The notes under the pieces were generated by a model that worked only from the letters and a program-made list of their open reading frames with translations, had not been told where the DNA came from and made no database searches. A stretch of DNA of 9,642 bases from Chloroflexota bacterium (GTDB taxonomy: Bacteria > Chloroflexota > Anaerolineae > J102): positions 1-9,642 of the forward strand of contig PIVW01000203.1 in the NCBI GenBank assembly GCA_003353825.1, in the 5' to 3' direction. Numbering within the stretch: the first letter of the stretch is position 1; each line of letters begins with the position of its first letter. A program made the position numbers and the translations under genes. Shown piece by piece: positions 1 through 7,398 of this stretch.

Positions 1-192
1 CATACCGATATCAACAAACACGTCACCCCACATGTTTTCCGCCACTCCTTTGCCACCCACCTCCTCGAGGCCGGTTATGATATCCGTACCGCCCAGGAAC
101 TTCTCGGCCACAAAGATGTAAAAACCACCATGATCTACACCCACGTCCTCCAAAAAGGCCCCCTCGCCGTCCGTAGTCCATTGGATCATTAA
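1..192 (+). CDS. Tyrosine recombinase, integron-integrase-like (C-terminal end, 5' truncated by window)
   Basis: Frame 1 is open from the first base to a TAA at 190-192, giving the last 63 residues of a site-specific tyrosine recombinase. Four catalytic positions of the family are visible: His11 and Arg14 in HVFRH (box II, HxxR), His37 in LLGHKD, and the nucleophile Tyr46 in TTMIYTHV. The segment [20 protein letters not shown] and the tail VRSPLD are typical of integron integrases (IntI) and less so of XerC/XerD, which usually end soon after the Tyr helix. The catalytic core looks intact. The N-terminal SAM-like domain and the IntI-specific insert lie outside the window, so IntI versus another phage-type integrase cannot be settled here. 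In integrons the attI site and cassettes normally lie on the 5' side of intI, which is also outside. No attC-like site is evident in the 160 bp downstream. Confidence 0.9.
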   Translation, partial: HTDINKHVTPHVFRHSFATHLLEAGYDIRTAQELLGHKDVKTTMIYTHVLQKGPLAVRSPLDH

Positions 193-249
193 CCAGAGAC
201 CCGAGATCGGAAGTCGAAGGTCAGCGGCTGGCTATGATCGCTGCACTCA

Positions 250-269
250 CAGACATTGATGTTTGTCTG
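250..269 (+). terminator. Weak hairpin after the integrase gene
   Basis: CAGACA at 250-255 pairs with TGTCTG at 264-269 across an 8-nt loop, 58 bp after the recombinase stop codon. The stem is only 6 bp and no continuous T tract follows (the sequence goes GCTCTCATTTC), so a Rho-independent terminator is only a possibility. The surrounding gap, 193-352, holds nothing else that I can support. Confidence 0.2.
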
Positions 270-352
270 GCTCTCATTTCAAGTAGTCGCTGCAAGTCCA
301 TATCTGATTGCTTTGACTTGTCTGTAATAATACGCCGTTCAATTATGGGAAC

Positions 353-2026
353 ATGTTTTCCCTCTCCATGACAATGAAAAGAAACCTACTCATTATTGAT
401 CTTATTGTGATATTTTTTATGGCGGCTTGTGCTTCACCAGCCGTGTCTCCCCCTTCTACGCCCCATGATAGCGTCCCTACACCTACGACAGTGCAGGACG
501 TCGATGCTGTCTCTGAAGCAAAACCGTCGCTGGAACCGCAGCCCACAGCTACCATAGTTCCAACCGCCACTCCGCATCCTATCTCAAACAGTGGGACTGG
601 TTCTCTGCCTGCAGTGCCTGGCTCCACCCTCTTTGATGTCCCCTGGGATGATCGATCTGTCTTCGCGCCAGGGCTTATCTCCGCCGAACAAGGCGCCCTG
701 GATCTACGCCCGGGAGCCAGCATTTACCACATCGACCTCAGCATCGACGACGATTTAACGACGCTGAGCGGCCGCGAAGAAGTGCGCTACACCAACACAG
801 AAAATGTGGCCCTGCACGAGATCTATTTCCGTCTGTTCCCCAATATCGCCGACGGCCGTATCGACGTCACGGGCCTAACCGTGAACAACCAGCCGGTCGA
901 GCCACGTTACGAGTTGGAGGAGAGTGTGATGGTGGCGCCACTGGCAGAGGCCTTGCAAGCGGGTGAACAAATTGTGATCGGGATGAATATGGTGGTCGAG
1001 ATACCGACCAAAGGAGGGGGTAACTATGGCACCTTTGCCACAGTCGACGGCATTGCTGCTCTGGCCCACTTCTACCCGATGATCGCTGTCTTCGACGACG
1101 AAGGTTGGAATGTGGAGATCGCACCAAGCAATGGCGATGTGGTCCACAGCGATAGCAGCTACTACCTTGTGCGCGTCAACGCCCCTGAAAAGCAAAAGAT
1201 ACTGACCTCAGGCTTCGAGACAGGGGGAGAAACCGGCAACGGCCGGCAAACGGTGACCTTCGCAGCCGGGCCCATGCGTGACTTCTACCTGGTGAGCAGC
1301 GACCGTTACGGCGTCATCAGCCAAAAAATCGGCGAGACGACTATCAATGCCTACGCCCCGCCAGAGGTCGCCAAAGAGAATGAACTGGCGCTTCGCTATA
1401 CCATCGATGCCTTTAATGGGCACAGTGAGCGCTATGGCGCCTACCCCTTCACCGAACTGGATGTTGTGAGCACGCCAACTCAGGCTGGTGGAGTCGAGTA
1501 TCCCGGTATAGTGGTCGTGGCCCTGAATCTCTATGTCAAAAACTTCCCATTCTTCGAAGCCGCCACCGCCCACGAGGTCGGGCACCAGTGGTTCTACAGC
1601 ACCGTCGGCAACGATCAGGTCGACGAACCTTGGTTAGACGAATCGCTCACCCAATACGCTACGCTTCTTTACTATCGTGATGTCTATGGCCAGGCAGGTT
1701 ACGAAGCTGCCCGCGATAACGATATGCAACGGCGCTGGGACTGGATCGATCGGGCAGATATCCCCATTGGTCTGCCGGTGGCCGCCTACAGTGAAAATGG
1801 CACATACAGCGGCATCATCTATGGCCGGGGCGCGCTCTTCTTCGAGACCTTGGCCACGGCCCTTGGCGACGCCACCTTCGAGGCCTTGATGCGTGACTAC
1901 TACGAAACCTTCAAGTGGGACATCGCTACGACCGAGGGTTTCAAGACCTTGGCCGAAAAGCACTGCCAGTGTGATCTCACACCCCTATTTGAAGAGTGGG
2001 TGTATGAAAAAGGTGGGCTCGGTTAA
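353..2026 (+). CDS. M1-family metallopeptidase lipoprotein
   Basis: The product is 557 residues. The N-terminus has basic residues (Lys9, Arg10), a hydrophobic stretch and a lipobox-like MAAC with Cys26, so export and lipid anchoring on the outer face of the membrane are likely. Residues 27-118 form a Pro/Thr/Ser-rich spacer. From about residue 122 a beta-rich N-terminal M1 domain begins. The catalytic domain carries GGVEYPG (379-385, the counterpart of the GxMEN substrate-binding motif). It also has HEVGH at 407-411, followed after exactly 18 residues by Glu430, the HEXXH-X18-E zinc site of M1 aminopeptidases. Tyr485 and Tyr490, in a YSGIIYGRGA segment, lie where the family has its catalytic tyrosine. 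The protein lacks the long C-terminal helical domain of roughly 850-residue aminopeptidases, as is common for bacterial lipoprotein forms. Start choice is uncertain: GGGA at 347-350 lies only 2 nt before this ATG, and Met6 or Met8 would give a more usual signal peptide but have no visible ribosome site. The substrate is unknown; peptide scavenging is the likely role. Confidence 0.9.
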   Translation: MFSLSMTMKRNLLIIDLIVIFFMAACASPAVSPPSTPHDSVPTPTTVQDVDAVSEAKPSLEPQPTATIVPTATPHPISNSGTGSLPAVPGSTLFDVPWDDRSVFAPGLISAEQGALDLRPGASIYHIDLSIDDDLTTLSGREEVRYTNTENVALHEIYFRLFPNIADGRIDVTGLTVNNQPVEPRYELEESVMVAPLAEALQAGEQIVIGMNMVVEIPTKGGGNYGTFATVDGIAALAHFYPMIAVFDDEGWNVEIAPSNGDVVHSDSSYYLVRVNAPEKQKILTSGFETGGETGNGRQTVTFAAGPMRDFYLVSSDRYGVISQKIGETTINAYAPPEVAKENELALRYTIDAFNGHSERYGAYPFTELDVVSTPTQAGGVEYPGIVVVALNLYVKNFPFFEAATAHEVGHQWFYSTVGNDQVDEPWLDESLTQYATLLYYRDVYGQAGYEAARDNDMQRRWDWIDRADIPIGLPVAAYSENGTYSGIIYGRGALFFETLATALGDATFEALMRDYYETFKWDIATTEGFKTLAEKHCQCDLTPLFEEWVYEKGGLG

Positions 2027-2041
2027 TCAGAGTCGTTTCAC

Positions 2042-2725
2042 TCAATAGGTGCAGGTTTCAGCAAAGCTGTTAGCCACCTTAAAGATATCCCCAATATCGA
2101 TCTCCCCATTCGGTCCCGAAAAGCCCACATCATAGCGAGCATCATAGGGAGCGCTGACAAAGATTGAGTGATGTATCACGATATTGATATCCACGATATC
2201 GATGAATAGACAGCTATCGTTGCAGTCGGTGGGGATGCCGAAATACGCGAACATCGGATCAAGCTGCTGGCAAGCCTGTCCGCTAGCGTAGATCAAGCTC
2301 TTCCAGAATTCGGGATAGAATGTATCTATATGGGCGCCGGTGGTGCCCGGTTCGGCATCGGCGTACACCGTCATGATCGCGTTTTCGCTGAGGTACAACG
2401 CATCGTTATCGTCGGCGCTGACAGGATCGAACAGATCCCAGAGCAGGCCGGCTACCGAGGCTTCTACGTCCGCGCCTTTGGGCCATGGGCTTAATGGTTC
2501 GGCTTCTAAATTCCACACAAAACCGCTGGTACCGGAGTTTTCATAAAGCGGGTCATTCTGAACCATCGTAGCTAGAAAACTTGGCCAGCCCTCACCCCAT
2601 GCAAATATGGGATTTGTCTGCAGATAACGATGGTGGTAGGCGTAACAGGGTGATAAGCCGGGAATAGGGTTAGAACTGCAGGGCCAATAGCCATAATCGC
2701 GTATCTTCTCAATAACTTGGGGGAA
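2042..2725 (-). pseudogene. 5'-truncated remnant of a secreted gluzincin-like protein with dockerin-like C-terminus
   Basis: The frame is open for 227 codons, from just after an in-frame TAG (2726-2728) to a TGA at 2042-2044. The only ATG is at 2564-2566, yet the 53 codons before it look equally coding. They include the segment AWGEGWPSF (about 2579-2602) and a Cys- and His-bearing stretch. I recall this pattern (YGYWP, then C, HH, AWxEGW) from extracellular proteins that carry a zinc-binding HExGH helix just upstream; here that helix is absent. The last 60 or so residues contain two repeats resembling type I dockerin or EF-hand-like loops: DIVDIN, then a D-rich NGEIDIGDIFKVANSF segment. The calcium ligands look degenerate. 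I see no usable start codon, signal peptide or catalytic HExxH, so this is best read as a decaying gene end. A shorter gene starting at 2566 (174 aa) is possible but would cut through the conserved segment. The family assignment is from memory of motifs. Confidence 0.6.
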
Positions 2726-2829
2726 CTAACCCGTCCACGAAGGTGAACGTTCGGCGTAGGTTCGTAGAACCCCGCCCTCAGAGCCCGAATTCATTCGGCC
2801 AGTGCCCCGGAATATTGAGAAGATACGCG
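2698..2829. repeat. 132-bp palindromic element with 17-bp terminal inverted repeats
   Basis: CGCGTATCTTCTCAATA at 2698-2714 recurs as its exact reverse complement at 2813-2829, with 98 bp between. The palindrome continues imperfectly inward: a GGGG..ACT..CC pattern just inside the left arm matches the reverse complement just inside the right arm. The centre holds two further hairpins. GGTTC (2759-2763) pairs with GAACC (2767-2771), extended by GGCG (2753-2756) with CGCC (2773-2776). CCGAA (2785-2789) pairs with TTCGG (2794-2798). There is also the self-complementary GAACGTTC. The whole could fold into a branched hairpin. No transposase gene and no clear target duplication is seen. It begins 17 bp past the glyQS stop codon, and its left arm lies inside the open frame of the protease remnant. 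A non-autonomous mobile element, a REP-like repeat, or an inverted duplication at a rearrangement breakpoint all fit. It is too long-looped for a standard terminator, though the central hairpins could stop transcription. Confidence 0.7.
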
Positions 2830-2845
2830 TTGGACATGCTTCCTT

Positions 2846-5845
2846 CTAAAAACCCTTCAACTGCGACAGATCGGCTAAACCATCCGCTAAAGCAGCTATG
2901 TGTTGAACCAGGGCCAGACGGGCGGCGCGTATTTTTGGATCATCTGCCATAACCAGCACGTTCTCAAAAAAAACATCGACAGGTACTTGTAACTCAGCCA
3001 GGGCCTGCACCAACGAAGGGATATCAACCACCGACCCTCGCACCGACTCGTAGGCCAGGTGTAGTTGTCGGGTCATCTCTTCCGTGTAAGCGTCTGGGCT
3101 CAATTCATAGGTCTCGTCAAGATTGCGTACGATGCGCTTGCAACGGGCATAGGCAGTAAACGAGTCCATCCAATCCGGCGCCTTAACCGCAACAGAAAGG
3201 GCGGCCACAGCCTCACGAGCACGGGCGGGATCATCGCCCTGCTCGGCCAACACAGCCTCGGTCACATCATGAGCGAAGCCCCCCTCTCGCAACACACCCT
3301 GCAGTCGACGCCGGATAAAGGCCGACACGGCAGCAATGATCTCGTCCGATACGGCAACAGGTTGGCGGGCGGCGGCCGCTTGCAGACCTGCGATGAGATC
3401 AATGGGTTGCTCAGCCGCAATCAGATTCTGCACGATGCCCAGAGCGTCGCGGCGCTGGCCAAAGGGATCGGCTGTGCTCTTGGGAGCGAGACCGACGGCA
3501 AAAAGGCCAACGAGGCTATCCAGGCGATTGGCCAGATTAACAGCCAGGCTGGTCGGGCTTAGAGATGCGCGCGGGCGCACCACATATGCTTGGCGGATGG
3601 CACACGCCACCTCCGGCGCCTCGCCACTGTCTAGTGCATAGATTTCACCCATGATCCCCTGCAACGAGGTCATCTCCACTACCATGTTAGTGGCAAGATC
3701 AGCTTTGCTCAAAAGCGCAGCGCGCGTGGCCAGGGTTTTTTCTTCATCAGTGAGGCCAAGCTGGTCGGCGATCACCGGCGTCAGCTTTTCCAGCCGATGG
3801 ACCTTGGACAACATCGAACCCAACTGCTCTTGGAAGGTGAGGGTGGCGAGATCTTTGTTAAAATCCTCAAGTGGCCGCTTGCGGTCAGCGCGCACGAAAT
3901 AGGCGGCATCGGCGTAGCGCGCCCGGATCACCGCCTCATTGCCACGGGCAACCAGGATGGGATCACGATCGGCGCCATTGGCAACGGTAATGAAGAAGGG
4001 TATCAATGCCCCGGCATCATCAACGACCGGGAAATAGCGTTGGTGCTTTTTCATCACTGTGACCAGCACCGGCGTAGGCAGTTCCAGAAAGGCCGGATCG
4101 AAGCGACCGAGTAGGGGATAAGGTTGTTCCACCAGATCGGTGACCTCATCCAGCAGTGCTTCATCCTCCCATACTCGACCCCCCGCTCCCGCAGCAACAC
4201 GTTGGACCCCATGAAGGACCTGTTCACGTCTCTCAGACCGATCAACGACGATCCCGGCATCGGCGATAACCCTACCGTAGTCCGCCGCCGATGCAACGGG
4301 CAACTGCGGCGAGCCATGGGGACGCAACCCACGGCTGTTGCGATCAGCGACAACATCTGCATAAGCAAAAGGCACAACCTGTTCGCCATACAAGGCCAGC
4401 AGCCAACGCAAGGGCCGGCTGAAAGAGACGTCGCTCTCATTCCAGCGCATGGTCCTGCCAAACCGTAAACCTGACACCAAATCTCCTAACAACCCCGGCA
4501 GGATCGTATGTGTGGGTTTACCTTCGACGCGCTTGACGGCATAGACATAGCGTTTTCCGCCCTCTTCGCGTATCTCAAGATCGGCAGCACTTAACCCTTT
4601 CCCGCGCGCAAATCCCTGAGCTGCTTTAGTGGCTTGGCCAGCAGCATCGAAGGCGCGATCCGCCGGTGGACCCCGGAACTCCTGCATCTCACCACTCTGC
4701 TGCGCGGCCAGCTTTTGCACCCGCACGGCGATGCGTCGGGGCGTACCGCTAATGTGGAGAGCTCCGTACGATAGTCTGGCTTGATCTAGCGCTGCGGGCA
4801 CCCGACTTTCAAGCTGAGCGATAGCATCGCGCAGATCGTGGGGTGGTAGCTCCTCTATCCCGATCTCCAACACCATATCAGCCGCATCATATCCGGCGGG
4901 GAGGGGGATCGGCGCCGGTAATGAAACTGCGGCTACAGTCTGCTCAGGCCCGGAATCATCGGGCAATAACGGATATTCCAGCCGTTCCCGCTGTTCCACA
5001 AATGCTTCCGCCACACGCCGAGACATGTTGCGCATGCGTCTAAAATAGTTCGCTCGCTCAGTCACACCCACAGCGCCGCGCGTATCGAGCAGGTTAAAGG
5101 TGTGTGAACACTTCAGTACGTAATCGTAAGCAGGAACGACCAGACCACGCCCAATGGCGGCCTCATATTCGAGTTCATACAGTTCGTACAAGCATTGTAA
5201 GCGCTCGACATCGGCCGCATTGAAAGCATAATCACAATGTTCTATCTCCTGCATCTTGAGGATATCACCATAACTATGATTAGCATCCCATTGCAAATCC
5301 CAGACCTCTCTGGCATCTTGCAAGAACATAGCAATACGCTCGAGCCCATAGGTGATTTCTACCGAAACCGGGGCGAGATCCAAGCCACCGGCTTGCTGAA
5401 AATAAGTAAATTGGGTAATCTCAAGGCCATCCAGCCAGACCTCCCAGCCCAGCCCCCATGCTCCTAGCGCCGGGCTCTCCCAGTTGTCTTCGACAAAACG
5501 GACATCATGCGCGTCTAGATCGATGCCGATGGCGCCCAAACTATCGAGATAGAGCCCTTGCGGATCACCAGGATCGGGTTTGAGGATCACCTGATATTGG
5601 GTGTGCATCTGCATGCGGTTGGGGTTTTCGGCAAAACGGCCGTCGTCAGGCCGATACGAGGGCTCGACATAGCCAACGTTCCAGGGCTCCGGCCCCAATA
5701 CGCGCAATGTGGTTCCTGGATTAGCCGTCCCCGCCCCCACCTTCTCGCTATAAGGCTGCCAGATCAGGCAACCTTGACTCGCCCAAAATCGTTCCAGGCG
5801 AGAGATCATATCTTGGAAATTTAGTGCATTGTTTGCTGCGGTCAT
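2846..5845 (-). CDS. glyQS: Glycine--tRNA ligase, fused alpha and beta subunits
   Basis: The single chain of 999 residues joins the two subunits of the bacterial alpha2beta2-type class II glycyl-tRNA synthetase, which charges tRNA-Gly in the cytoplasm. Residues 1-292 are the catalytic alpha part: FWASQGC near residue 20, [17 protein letters not shown] (61-77), and class II motif 3 in EITYGLERI (163-171). A Pro/Ala-rich linker (about 293-322) leads to the beta part, which opens with [11 protein letters not shown] (325-335). The beta part contains [10 protein letters not shown] (598-607), an HD-like domain with [12 protein letters not shown] (714-725), and a C-terminal helical anticodon-binding domain rich in Arg/Lys (about 880-985). 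The length matches the fused enzymes known from Chlamydia (about 1000 aa), and no frameshift or missing block is seen. The ATG is supported by GAGGT 8 nt upstream. The gene follows a mazG-like gene after 241 bp, so it may have its own promoter. I see no T-box leader. Confidence 0.96.
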   Translation of the reverse strand: MTAANNALNFQDMISRLERFWASQGCLIWQPYSEKVGAGTANPGTTLRVLGPEPWNVGYVEPSYRPDDGRFAENPNRMQMHTQYQVILKPDPGDPQGLYLDSLGAIGIDLDAHDVRFVEDNWESPALGAWGLGWEVWLDGLEITQFTYFQQAGGLDLAPVSVEITYGLERIAMFLQDAREVWDLQWDANHSYGDILKMQEIEHCDYAFNAADVERLQCLYELYELEYEAAIGRGLVVPAYDYVLKCSHTFNLLDTRGAVGVTERANYFRRMRNMSRRVAEAFVEQRERLEYPLLPDDSGPEQTVAAVSLPAPIPLPAGYDAADMVLEIGIEELPPHDLRDAIAQLESRVPAALDQARLSYGALHISGTPRRIAVRVQKLAAQQSGEMQEFRGPPADRAFDAAGQATKAAQGFARGKGLSAADLEIREEGGKRYVYAVKRVEGKPTHTILPGLLGDLVSGLRFGRTMRWNESDVSFSRPLRWLLALYGEQVVPFAYADVVADRNSRGLRPHGSPQLPVASAADYGRVIADAGIVVDRSERREQVLHGVQRVAAGAGGRVWEDEALLDEVTDLVEQPYPLLGRFDPAFLELPTPVLVTVMKKHQRYFPVVDDAGALIPFFITVANGADRDPILVARGNEAVIRARYADAAYFVRADRKRPLEDFNKDLATLTFQEQLGSMLSKVHRLEKLTPVIADQLGLTDEEKTLATRAALLSKADLATNMVVEMTSLQGIMGEIYALDSGEAPEVACAIRQAYVVRPRASLSPTSLAVNLANRLDSLVGLFAVGLAPKSTADPFGQRRDALGIVQNLIAAEQPIDLIAGLQAAAARQPVAVSDEIIAAVSAFIRRRLQGVLREGGFAHDVTEAVLAEQGDDPARAREAVAALSVAVKAPDWMDSFTAYARCKRIVRNLDETYELSPDAYTEEMTRQLHLAYESVRGSVVDIPSLVQALAELQVPVDVFFENVLVMADDPKIRAARLALVQHIAALADGLADLSQLKGF

Positions 5846-5853
5846 AAATGATT

Positions 5854-5858
5854 ACCTC
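5854..5858 (-). promoter_or_regulatory. Ribosome binding site of glyQS
   Basis: On the minus strand GAGGT lies 8 nt before the ATG at 5843-5845. It is among the best-spaced Shine-Dalgarno sequences in the window and fixes the start of the fused synthetase at the alpha-subunit N-terminus. Confidence 0.7.
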
Positions 5859-5955
5859 AAAAGATTCTCTATCGTTAGCCAGGTACCAGGCAAGCAGTAG
5901 AACAGGGATTGAGGCCGTTCGAAATCCATCTACTTCCCGGCGAGCAAACAGTTAT

Positions 5956-5983
5956 TGTATACTACAGATTAAGAATTCAGTAA
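5956..5983 (-). promoter_or_regulatory. Possible promoter upstream of glyQS
   Basis: In the 241-bp gap between the mazG-like gene and glyQS, the minus strand carries TATACA (5956-5961), the best -10-like box in the gap. A poor -35-like TTACTG (5978-5983) lies 16 bp before it. The -35 box matches the consensus only at its first two bases, so this is a weak call. The distance to the start codon would leave a leader of about 100 nt. Confidence 0.25.
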
Positions 5984-6003
5984 CTTGCGATGCCCCTCAC
6001 TCT

Positions 6004-6016
6004 CTTGAACTTCAAG
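6004..6016. repeat. Short perfect palindrome in the glyQS upstream region
   Basis: CTTGAA (6004-6009) and TTCAAG (6011-6016) form a perfect 6-1-6 inverted repeat, upstream of the possible glyQS promoter. It could be an operator half-site pair. A 13-bp palindrome can also occur by chance, and no regulator gene is nearby to support it. Confidence 0.2.
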
Positions 6017-6086
6017 GTCGCTTCCATTCAATTGTACCTCCGCTTAGTCTACACGAAATATACGCGGTAATAATCAATTGATTGCA

Positions 6087-6458
6087 TTACTCCTGCAAGC
6101 GCTCAGCGTTTTTCCGCTGCCGCTGAAGGTAACGTTCAGCCAACTCTCGCCCGCGCTCGACCGGAAACCGCTCATTGGCTTTGAGTTGATTGCCCCTAAG
6201 TGCCTGTTCCATATCAATATCAAATTGATACGCCAGCTTAAAGAGAAAGGTCACACAGTCTGCCAGCTCCTCGGCCAGCATGGCGCGTCGCATTTCCATA
6301 TCGTCGGGCTCGCGATACCCTTCAAGATAGAGTACTTCACGGGCGATCTCGCCCAATTCTTCCATAGCGTGCACCAGGGTTTGGCTGGGTTGCACACGGT
6401 CGAATCCGCGTTCGAGGTCGTAGTGGCAGAGCCATTGTTGGTATTCTGAGATGTGCAT
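6087..6458 (-). CDS. MazG-like nucleotide pyrophosphohydrolase
   Basis: The 123-residue protein is all-helical in character and fits the single-domain MazG / dCTP-pyrophosphatase-like group of the all-alpha NTP pyrophosphatase superfamily. These enzymes hydrolyse (d)NTPs to the monophosphate and pyrophosphate, often to clean the nucleotide pool. The metal-binding signature EExxE...ExxD is visible: Glu33, Glu34 and Glu37 in EELGE, then Glu64 and Asp67 in EELAD. The two parts are separated by a short loop with several acidic residues (EPDDMEM). The C-terminus is charged and helical. The ATG at 6456-6458 has no recognisable Shine-Dalgarno sequence, because the octamer repeat tract begins only 6 bp upstream. 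Translation may therefore depend on a weak or leaderless start. It lies between recO and glyQS on the same strand. The exact nucleotide substrate cannot be told from sequence. Confidence 0.85.
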   Translation of the reverse strand: MHISEYQQWLCHYDLERGFDRVQPSQTLVHAMEELGEIAREVLYLEGYREPDDMEMRRAMLAEELADCVTFLFKLAYQFDIDMEQALRGNQLKANERFPVERGRELAERYLQRQRKNAERLQE

Positions 6459-6464
6459 GAAGGG

Positions 6465-6544
6465 CGGTTGGTCGCGTGGTCGGTTGGTCGCGTGGTCGGT
6501 TGGTCGCGTGGTCGCGTGGTCGCGTGGTGGCGTGGTGGCGTGGT
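6465..6544. repeat. Octamer tandem repeat array (10 units)
   Basis: Eighty bases divide exactly into ten 8-bp units on the plus strand. Three alternating pairs CGGTTGGT + CGCGTGGT occupy 6465-6512 (a 16-bp higher-order repeat). Two more CGCGTGGT (6513-6528) and two GGCGTGGT (6529-6544) follow. The array lies between recO and the mazG-like gene and ends 6 bp before the latter's start codon on the minus strand. It is G/T-rich on one strand. Apparent Thr/Pro/Arg-rich reading frames across it are products of the repeat and not genes. Such arrays can expand and contract by slippage. Confidence 0.93.
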
Positions 6545-6564
6545 GGGCGGAGTGTCAGAGGGAA

Positions 6565-6596
6565 TCACCTTGTCGCCTTGTCACAGTATCACCGTC
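6565..6596. repeat. Second, degenerate octamer tract
   Basis: Four consecutive 8-bp units of a different type are seen on the plus strand: TCACCTTG, TCGCCTTG, TCACAGTA and TCACCGTC. The tract is separated from the first array by 20 bp without evident repeat. The shared 8-bp period with a different unit suggests the same expansion process acting on different seeds. The rest of the recO-mazG gap (to 6627) shows no gene. Confidence 0.55.
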
Positions 6597-6627
6597 GATT
6601 CAGTCGCCAGAAGCGCTTAATACGGTG

Positions 6628-7386
6628 TCATAATTGACTGATCAGACTTATAAATCTTGGCGATTTTAGCCGGCGTTCCAGCACATAGCGAATATATTCC
6701 GCCAGTACCTTTTCTACCTGTCGCATGCGCCTGGACGACAATTTCAGTTGCATGACAGTGTTGTAGGGTTGAGTTTGGATGTATCGTAAAACTTTTAGCG
6801 TTCCCACTGCAAGGGGTTCGGCGCCACGGCGACCTTCACCATGATTGGGGCAGAGTACACCACCCTGATCGAGACTAAAGTAATTGGTGACAGGCTCTAG
6901 CTCGTCTCCGCACTCGACACAGGAAAACAGTTGGGGTTGGTAGCCACTAAGGCGCAGGATGGCCAGTTCGAACCAACGGGCAGTGAGAGGGATAGCTGGG
7001 GATTGCTCAAGACGTTCGAGCGAGAGTAAGAGCAGATTGAATAAGGAGGGTTGGCTGTCCTCTTCTTCGCTAAACGCATCTAGCAGTTCGATAAAATAGT
7101 ATGCATACGCAGCATGATCCAAATCCTCTCGCAAACCCTGAAAGCTCGTAACCATTTGAGCCTGGGTGATCAGATCCCAGGTACGGCCCTTGGCCAACAA
7201 CAACGAAACATGTGTAAAGGGCTCAAGATGACCGGCTTTGCGACTGGCAGGTTTGCGCACACCTCGGGCGATTAGGGTGCGTTTGCCCATGCTCGGCGTA
7301 AACACGGTCAAAATCCTATCGGCTTCCCCCTGATCTCGTCGTTTGAGGACGATAGCACGCGTACGGTAAACCCTGAGTCTTGGCAT
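6628..7386 (-). CDS. recO: DNA repair protein RecO
   Basis: At 252 residues this is the normal length for RecO, the mediator that with RecR helps load RecA onto SSB-coated single strands and anneals DNA in the RecF pathway. The N-terminus (about 1-80) has the OB-fold signature: YRTRAIVLKRRDQGEADRIL, then GKRTLIARGVRKPASR, with basic residues for DNA binding. A helical domain follows, starting near residue 88. A zinc-finger-like element is present, with Cys156 and Cys159 (CVEC) followed by Cys179 and His182 (CPNH). RecO proteins often carry four cysteines here; the last ligand being His is a mild variation. The C-terminal helical part ends in LKSPRFISLI, typical of the family. The ATG lies 12 nt after the cdd stop codon, with no clear Shine-Dalgarno sequence, so translational coupling to cdd is likely. 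Confidence 0.95.
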   Translation of the reverse strand: MPRLRVYRTRAIVLKRRDQGEADRILTVFTPSMGKRTLIARGVRKPASRKAGHLEPFTHVSLLLAKGRTWDLITQAQMVTSFQGLREDLDHAAYAYYFIELLDAFSEEEDSQPSLFNLLLLSLERLEQSPAIPLTARWFELAILRLSGYQPQLFSCVECGDELEPVTNYFSLDQGGVLCPNHGEGRRGAEPLAVGTLKVLRYIQTQPYNTVMQLKLSSRRMRQVEKVLAEYIRYVLERRLKSPRFISLISQL

Positions 7387-7398
7387 CGTGTACGCATG

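Noticed and set aside
313..331. Promoter for the M1 peptidase (TTGACT at 313-318 and TAATAAT at 325-331)
   Set aside because: Only 6 bp separate the two boxes, and no alternative pair has a usable spacing.
2698..2829. Integron attC site near the integrase-like gene
   Set aside because: The element has long terminal inverted repeats but not the paired RYYYAAC/GTTRRRY core sites expected of attC, and it lies on the wrong side of the integrase gene.
2743..2952. 69-residue plus-strand frame across the palindromic element and the glyQS end
   Set aside because: It lies mostly antisense to glyQS or within the repeat and has no recognisable domain; an artefact of the repeat is more likely.
3065..4468. 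Several plus-strand frames of 83-165 codons opposite glyQS
   Set aside because: They are antisense to a continuous, well-conserved synthetase frame and show no domain of their own.
5846..6086. T-box riboswitch before glyQS, suggested by a GGTACC-containing stretch (TGGTACC on the minus strand near 5882-5888)
   Set aside because: The full conserved T-box core and an antiterminator/terminator pair are not seen.
6251..6568. Thr/Pro/Arg-rich 105-residue frame on the minus strand overlapping the mazG-like gene
   Set aside because: Its N-terminal half merely translates the octamer array and the rest is out of frame with the well-supported mazG-like gene.
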